Of a stretch of DNA of 64,000 nt, positions 60,575-64,000 are shown in pieces. The DNA lies in contig JAKIUQ010000001.1 in the NCBI GenBank assembly GCA_021647465.1, forward strand, positions 124,001-188,000. Reading direction: 5' to 3'. Below the pieces are notes generated by a model, which was given only the letters and a program-made list of their open reading frames with translations, was not told the DNA's origin and ran no database searches. Within the stretch, counting starts at the first letter, position 1. Each line of letters opens with the position of its first letter. The DNA is from Emcibacter sp. GTDB taxonomy: Bacteria; Pseudomonadota; Alphaproteobacteria; Sphingomonadales; Emcibacteraceae. Made by a program: the position numbers and the translations under genes.

Positions 60575-61300
60575 TTATTTCAAATTTTCATAGATGATAT
60601 TATCGGTATATTGCGCGGCTTTTTTCCGTAAGGGCTCAGAGCGCACAGTCCAGGTTAATACAGGGATATTTTTCTTTCGACAATATTCGGTAAGATCATT
60701 GGGCAGTGCCTTAATGTCATAGGCGATAAAGTCAGTCTCAAGCCCCTCAACATATTCTTTTTGTATTTCAACAGAAAAATAATCATTCGGCATTTCCCCG
60801 TCATTTATACTTGTGGCCACAAGTCCGCGTAAAATATGCGGGGCATTGATTTTAAACCATTTAATAATTTCTGGATAAAAAGACATGATCGCTATGGGGC
60901 CGTTATAGTCTTTGATATCTTTAAAAACGGCCTTGGCAATTTCTACCGGATGGCCCTGGTCACCTTTAATCTCTATTAAAATCGGGTAATTTTGGTCTGT
61001 TTCCGACAAAACTCTGGATAGGGTGGGAATGCAGTCTGATGTATGCTTGAGTTTAATTGCTGAAAGTTCCAAGGCGGTGAAATTCTGAATATTGCCCGAT
61101 GTACCTGTCAGGCGATCAAGGCTCACATCGTGAAACACCATAGCTTTGTCATCTTTGCTTAACAATATATCCAGCTCAAACCCATGGCCATTTTTATTGG
61201 CGGCATGAAAGGCGGATAAAGAATTTTCAACGATGCCCTTAAGAGGGTCATGGAGCCCACGGTGTGCAAAGGGAAAATCTGTCAACCATACTTTAGTCAT
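60575..61300 (-). CDS. Glycerophosphodiester phosphodiesterase
   Basis: GDPD-family TIM-barrel enzyme of 241 residues that hydrolyses glycerophosphodiesters to glycerol-3-phosphate and alcohol. Catalytic motifs are AHRGLHD with the first histidine, ENSLSAFHAANKNGHGFELDI with the metal-binding Glu and Asp, and VFHDVSLDRLTGT with the second histidine. No signal peptide, so it is cytoplasmic (UgpQ-like). It is second in the operon after the RidA-family gene (8-bp gap) and precedes the GNAT gene. Confidence 0.92.
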   Translation of the reverse strand: MTKVWLTDFPFAHRGLHDPLKGIVENSLSAFHAANKNGHGFELDILLSKDDKAMVFHDVSLDRLTGTSGNIQNFTALELSAIKLKHTSDCIPTLSRVLSETDQNYPILIEIKGDQGHPVEIAKAVFKDIKDYNGPIAIMSFYPEIIKWFKINAPHILRGLVATSINDGEMPNDYFSVEIQKEYVEGLETDFIAYDIKALPNDLTEYCRKKNIPVLTWTVRSEPLRKKAAQYTDNIIYENLK

Positions 61301-61308
61301 GCGACCTC

Positions 61309-61779
61309 TTAAGAAATTTCAATAAGCGCGTCTATTTCAACAGGGACATTTAAAGGAAGCGCATTGGTGCCAACGGCTGACCTGGAATGTTTGCCCAGAT
61401 CACCAAAGATGGCAACCATCAGGTCGGACGCGCCGTTTGCGATGGCGGGCTGGCCGGCAAACCCGTCAATGCAATTGATAAAAACCCCAAGCCGTATGAT
61501 ACGGACAACGCGGCTTAAATCACCATCGCAGGCGACATTGGTTTGGCTGATGATATTAATCGCACAAAGTCGGGCAGCCAGAGCGGCATCCTCCGGGCTT
61601 ACATTTTGACCGACCTTTCCGATGAAGGGTAATTTTCCTTCAGAATCAACGGGAATTTGTCCGGAAATGGATAGGAGATTACCCGTTTGTACAAAGGGAA
61701 CGTAATTGGCAACCGGTGCCACGGGGCGCGGCAATATAATGCCTGATTTTTCTAGATTTTGTTCAATGGTGCGCGTCAT
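61309..61779 (-). CDS. RidA/YjgF family protein, long subgroup
   Basis: 156 residues of the YjgF/RidA fold. Typical RidA deaminates reactive enamine/imine intermediates; this one belongs to the longer subgroup (about 150 residues) with SISGQIPVDSEGKLP, GQNVSPEDAALAARLCAINIISQ and VAIFGDLGKHSRSAVGTNALPL. The canonical active-site arginine of RidA appears as the Arg in HSRSAVGTN. It leads the leftward operon. Its 75-bp upstream gap holds two mutually exclusive hairpins. Exact substrate cannot be given. Confidence 0.85.
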   Translation of the reverse strand: MTRTIEQNLEKSGIILPRPVAPVANYVPFVQTGNLLSISGQIPVDSEGKLPFIGKVGQNVSPEDAALAARLCAINIISQTNVACDGDLSRVVRIIRLGVFINCIDGFAGQPAIANGASDLMVAIFGDLGKHSRSAVGTNALPLNVPVEIDALIEIS

Positions 61780-61790
61780 GCTTTTCTCTC

Positions 61791-61832
61791 TTGTAAAATA
61801 TTACCTGACGGGCAGGTTACACTGCCTTACAA
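61791..61832 (-). promoter_or_regulatory. Mutually exclusive hairpins before the RidA-family gene
   Basis: ACCTG/CAGGT (61803-61807, 61813-61817) and GGCAG/CTGCC (61811-61815, 61822-61826) share bases and so cannot form together. TTGTAA/TTACAA (61791-61796, 61827-61832) encloses both. It may be a terminator for the GGDEF gene or a leader structure for the RidA operon. Confidence 0.3.
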
Positions 61833-61854
61833 AATAAGAAAAGACAGTTTGCAA

Positions 61855-62544
61855 TTATCGTTTGTTACGGCAGGTTTTATTGCGATACATATGACTGTCA
61901 GCCAAGTTAATAATGTCTTCCAGAGACTTTCCACTGGATATTTCTGCCACGCCAAAACTTGCCCTTACCGGAATAGTATGACCTTTATAGGAAAATTTTG
62001 TGAAATTTAATTGTTGCTGAATGAAATTTGTACGATGAATTCCGCCTTCTAAATCAGAATGGCTGAGAAGCAGGGCAAATTCATCCCCGCCCATGCGCGC
62101 CGCACAGTCGGTTTGCCTTATTGAAGATAGAAGCATGTCCGCCACATATTGTAATTTGGCATCCCCCGCAGCATGACCATATGTATCATTGACATATTTG
62201 AAATTATCCAAATCAATATAAACCAATATAGCTGTTTCACCATGACGCTCTGCCGCTGCGACGGCACGTTCGAGCTCATGCAGTATGCCTCTTCTGTTTA
62301 GCAGGCCGGTGAGAGAATCCGTTGTCGTTAAAACTTTAAGTTTTTCAATATGGATGTTTTGTTCTGCGATTGTTTGTTCGGCTTCAACAACAAAATCAAG
62401 AATTTCAGCAAGGATATCCCAGCTCTTGGTGGAAAGGCTTTTTCCGGATACCTTGAAATTCATCAACAGCTCATTGGTGAGTTTATTGATTTCATTTTCA
62501 GGCGCAGGTGCTTGTTGTTTTAACGGCAGCGTAAAATGGTTCAT
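61855..62544 (-). CDS. Diguanylate cyclase, GGDEF
   Basis: 229 residues. An N-terminal helical region (about 1-75, including a KSLSTKSWDILAEILDFVVE segment) leads into a GGDEF domain (about 76-225). The active-site motif is intact (ARMGGDEFALLLS) and an RxxD inhibitory site (RQTD) lies five residues before it, so the enzyme should make c-di-GMP and be product-inhibited. LTTTDSLTGLLNRRG begins the domain. No membrane helix, so the signal must come via the N-terminal helix. A palindromic CtrA-like site is about 155 bp upstream. Confidence 0.93.
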   Translation of the reverse strand: MNHFTLPLKQQAPAPENEINKLTNELLMNFKVSGKSLSTKSWDILAEILDFVVEAEQTIAEQNIHIEKLKVLTTTDSLTGLLNRRGILHELERAVAAAERHGETAILVYIDLDNFKYVNDTYGHAAGDAKLQYVADMLLSSIRQTDCAARMGGDEFALLLSHSDLEGGIHRTNFIQQQLNFTKFSYKGHTIPVRASFGVAEISSGKSLEDIINLADSHMYRNKTCRNKR

Positions 62545-62697
62545 GACTGTCCCTTTGCGCGGATTAAATTATTCCTAAGCTATATTAGCAAGCATTATGC
62601 CAATATATAAGGCGCTGATATTAAAGGGTAAATATCTGCTTTGATTTAAAAGAGGAAAATTTTACCTGCTGGCTACTAGGTAATAATATCACTCAAT

Positions 62698-62719
62698 ATG
62701 GTTAATATTCATTAACCAT
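62698..62719. promoter_or_regulatory. Palindromic CtrA-like half-site pair
   Basis: ATGGTTAAT (62698-62706) and ATTAACCAT (62711-62719) form perfect 9-bp arms around a 4-base centre. Each arm carries the 8-mer TTAACCAT (or its complement), a known alphaproteobacterial CtrA half-site. The TTAA blocks are 6 apart, not the canonical 7. It is the only exact TTAACCAT I noticed in the window. Confidence 0.4.
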
Positions 62720-62736
62720 AAATATTTGTCTCAGCT

Positions 62737-63093
62737 TTATTCAATGTTGAGTTCTGCTCTTTTGGTGCGGGTGAGTTTTTTGCAGATTATTTTATAGGCA
62801 ATATCGATATATGCCCGAATATTATCGTCACACATGGCCTCATTATCGGTGATTTGTACCCATTTGGCGCGGGCAAGATAGGGCGCAGGGATAATTCCGG
62901 GAAGTTCGCATAATATATGATAGCTATGATCAGAGCATTTAAAGCTTATTTTCTGCGCTTCGCCCAAGCCCCAATGTGAACATACGGCAAATATTTTTCC
63001 GCCTATTTTCCAGACAGTGGCGTTACCCCACTGGATGACATTTGTCGTAGATTGTAATTTACCACAAAATACATCAAATTCCTCACGTGTCAT
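62737..63093 (-). CDS. MmcQ/YjbR family DNA-binding-like protein
   Basis: About 118 residues of the MmcQ/YjbR family (CyaY-like fold), with MTREEFDVFCGKLQST at the start, WGNATVWKIGGKIFAVCSHW and the C-terminal SHYHILCELPGIIPAPYLARAKWVQI-type block read in shorter pieces. I chose the ATG at 63093, which has AGAGGA seven bases upstream; the longer frame to 63114 lies within the HAD gene. It overlaps the HAD gene stop by 11 bp, so the two are coupled. Function unknown. Confidence 0.85.
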   Translation of the reverse strand: MTREEFDVFCGKLQSTTNVIQWGNATVWKIGGKIFAVCSHWGLGEAQKISFKCSDHSYHILCELPGIIPAPYLARAKWVQITDNEAMCDDNIRAYIDIAYKIICKKLTRTKRAELNIE

Positions 63094-63733
63094 ATAAATA
63101 TCCTCTGATAACATGCTCTATATCCGGCCAGCCCTGACATCTGTGGTGGCTGTGGTCAGATTTTTTTTCCAAGCTATTGAGCTGCCTATCTGCAATAAAC
63201 TGTATTCGAAATGTTTCAGGGACATGTTTGGCAACAGATTCATGGTGGTGGCTGATGTCATCAATGAAAATTAATTTCTCATTTGTTTTTTGCCGGATGG
63301 CTTTAAGGATGGGGCCTTTTGGACCACTGCTTGATATCATAGGATAATTTATGCCTAGTTGCGCTAATTTCTTACGGCGACGATCGGCATAAGCATGGGG
63401 AATATTGGTCAGAATGATAATGTCACAATATTCTGATAAGTTGCCAAGATATTCTACAGCCCCTTTAACAACATCTTGTTTTTCAACGTTATTTTCAAAA
63501 TAATCCTCAATTAATCCTTTAAAAAGCCCACTATCAACAGGCTTGTCCGAATCAATATATTTGATATTTCCCTCCAGGTCATAGCTGGTGAAAATGACGT
63601 ACATTCCCTGAGTTAGCAGATATTGGGACAGTAAATTTGAAAAATGTAAAATAACCTCATCGGCATCCGAAATAATAAGGGGCCGGGATGACGTTAAGGA
63701 AATGTTTTTTAATTGCTCTAGGGCAAATTTCAT
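63083..63733 (-). CDS. HAD-superfamily hydrolase
   Basis: 216 residues with the haloacid dehalogenase motifs in order: I, ISDADEVILHF (nucleophile Asp and Asp+2); II, IIILTNIPHAY (Thr); III, the lysine in GPKGPILKAIRQK; IV, LIFIDDISHHHESV (acidic pair). The C-terminus is histidine-rich (SDHSHHRCQGW). Likely a cytoplasmic phosphatase; substrate unknown. It is coupled to the YjbR-family gene by overlap, an alphaproteobacterial pairing, and lies 34 bp after DUF3572 on the same strand. Confidence 0.88.
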   Translation of the reverse strand: MKFALEQLKNISLTSSRPLIISDADEVILHFSNLLSQYLLTQGMYVIFTSYDLEGNIKYIDSDKPVDSGLFKGLIEDYFENNVEKQDVVKGAVEYLGNLSEYCDIIILTNIPHAYADRRRKKLAQLGINYPMISSSGPKGPILKAIRQKTNEKLIFIDDISHHHESVAKHVPETFRIQFIADRQLNSLEKKSDHSHHRCQGWPDIEHVIRGYLYDT

Positions 63734-63767
63734 TTTTCTGGTTTCTTATTCGACTTAGCGTGATAAT

Positions 63768-64000
63768 TCAGGGTGAGTAGGGCGGCGTTTCAGCGCCCGG
63801 AAGATGCGACCTTGCTTTGACCAGCTGTTCCGGCGGAATATTATTGGGTTCGCAAAATGCAATCAGTCTTTTCTCGTTTTGCAGGAAATAATCCAGTATA
63901 CTACCCAATGTAAGAGGATCAGAGGCTGTTTTCTTTAATTCCTCCGGCGTGATACCGGACAAATTAAGATAAGCCGTTAAGATTTCGTGATTTTCCGCCA
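63768..64000 (-). CDS. DUF3572 family protein, cut at the first base
   Basis: The frame runs from the right edge. The first visible codon is AxTG-type: bases 64000-63999 give TG on the minus strand, so the start codon (xTG) begins one base outside the window. The product would be about 78 residues: AENHEILTAYLNLSGITPEEL, then LGSILDYFLQNEKRLIAFCEP and LPGAETPPYSP. The pattern matches the alphaproteobacterial DUF3572 family of unknown function. A start inside the window (TTG at 63962) would give a shorter 64-residue form and is less likely. Confidence 0.8.
   Translation of the reverse strand, partial: AENHEILTAYLNLSGITPEELKKTASDPLTLGSILDYFLQNEKRLIAFCEPNNIPPEQLVKARSHLPGAETPPYSP

Noticed and set aside
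1..64000. Mobile elements, prophage, CRISPR or defence island
   Set aside because: No transposase, integrase, phage structural gene, direct-repeat array or defence-type gene cluster is seen; the S24 repressor stands without phage neighbours.

Overview
The window is an ordinary, densely packed stretch of an alphaproteobacterial chromosome. It has moderate, slightly AT-leaning composition by eye, with no mobile element, CRISPR array, rRNA or phage block. The placement rests on: the dusB-ntrB-ntrC-ntrY-ntrX-trkA-trkH-hfq-hflX cluster; a MipZ division regulator; an NDUFA12 complex I subunit; alphaproteobacterial families DUF1489, DUF2155 and DUF3572; the aroQ-accB-accC-aat order; class II (B12) ribonucleotide reductase; and a possible CtrA-type half-site pair. 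The order (Kordiimonadales, Emcibacterales, Rhodospirillales, Sneathiellales) cannot be fixed from this sequence alone.

Layout. 1-3.2 kb: 3' part of cysS, then a leftward ispDF-pgpA-pncC set. 3.3-16.1 kb: a long rightward run with dusB and two nitrogen-type two-component systems (NtrBC, NtrYX), the TrkAH potassium uptake system, hfq, hflX and an inositol-phosphatase family gene, closed by convergent mazG. 17-24.3 kb: a YbjQ-family gene, gyrA, coaD, two cyclophilins, queA, tgt and tRNA-Lys(UUU) with a good promoter and terminator. 24.3-31 kb (leftward): nrdJ, an EAL phosphodiesterase, and an S24 repressor overlapping an acyl-CoA thioesterase. 31.3-36.6 kb: NDUFA12-mlaD-DUF2155 meeting aroQ-accB-accC-aat tail to tail with a real overlap, then thiS-thiG. 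36.6-49.1 kb: envelope and RNA genes (DsbA-like oxidoreductase, M48 protease, RNase E, AmiC, PBP1A, prfB with its programmed frameshift, bactofilin, M23 peptidase). 49.4-58.8 kb: secreted metallo-beta-lactamase-fold protein, mgtE, DUF1489, panC, Bax-like glucosaminidase, mipZ, membrane J-protein, phasin, clpS-clpA. 58.9-64 kb: a secreted cysteine-containing protein, a RidA-GDPD-GNAT operon, a diguanylate cyclase, a HAD/YjbR pair and DUF3572, cut at its first base.

Functional links. Aat and ClpS-ClpA form a bacterial N-degron pathway. panC and coaD are both CoA synthesis genes. queA and tgt both make queuosine. amiC, mrcA, M23 and bactofilin act on the wall. One active diguanylate cyclase (with I-site) and one EAL protein with a broken GGDEF motif act on c-di-GMP.

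I found no clear undescribed multi-gene system. The most useful leads are regulatory or structural: a near-consensus tandem NrdR-type pair spaced 31 bp before nrdJ; paired operator-like half-sites at the S24 repressor; a perfect 18-bp palindrome between ntrC and ntrY; a palindromic CtrA-like site upstream of the diguanylate cyclase gene; 12-bp tandem coding repeats in unrelated proteins (RNase E, PBP1A, perhaps GyrA); and a 64-bp coding overlap between DUF2155 and aat.
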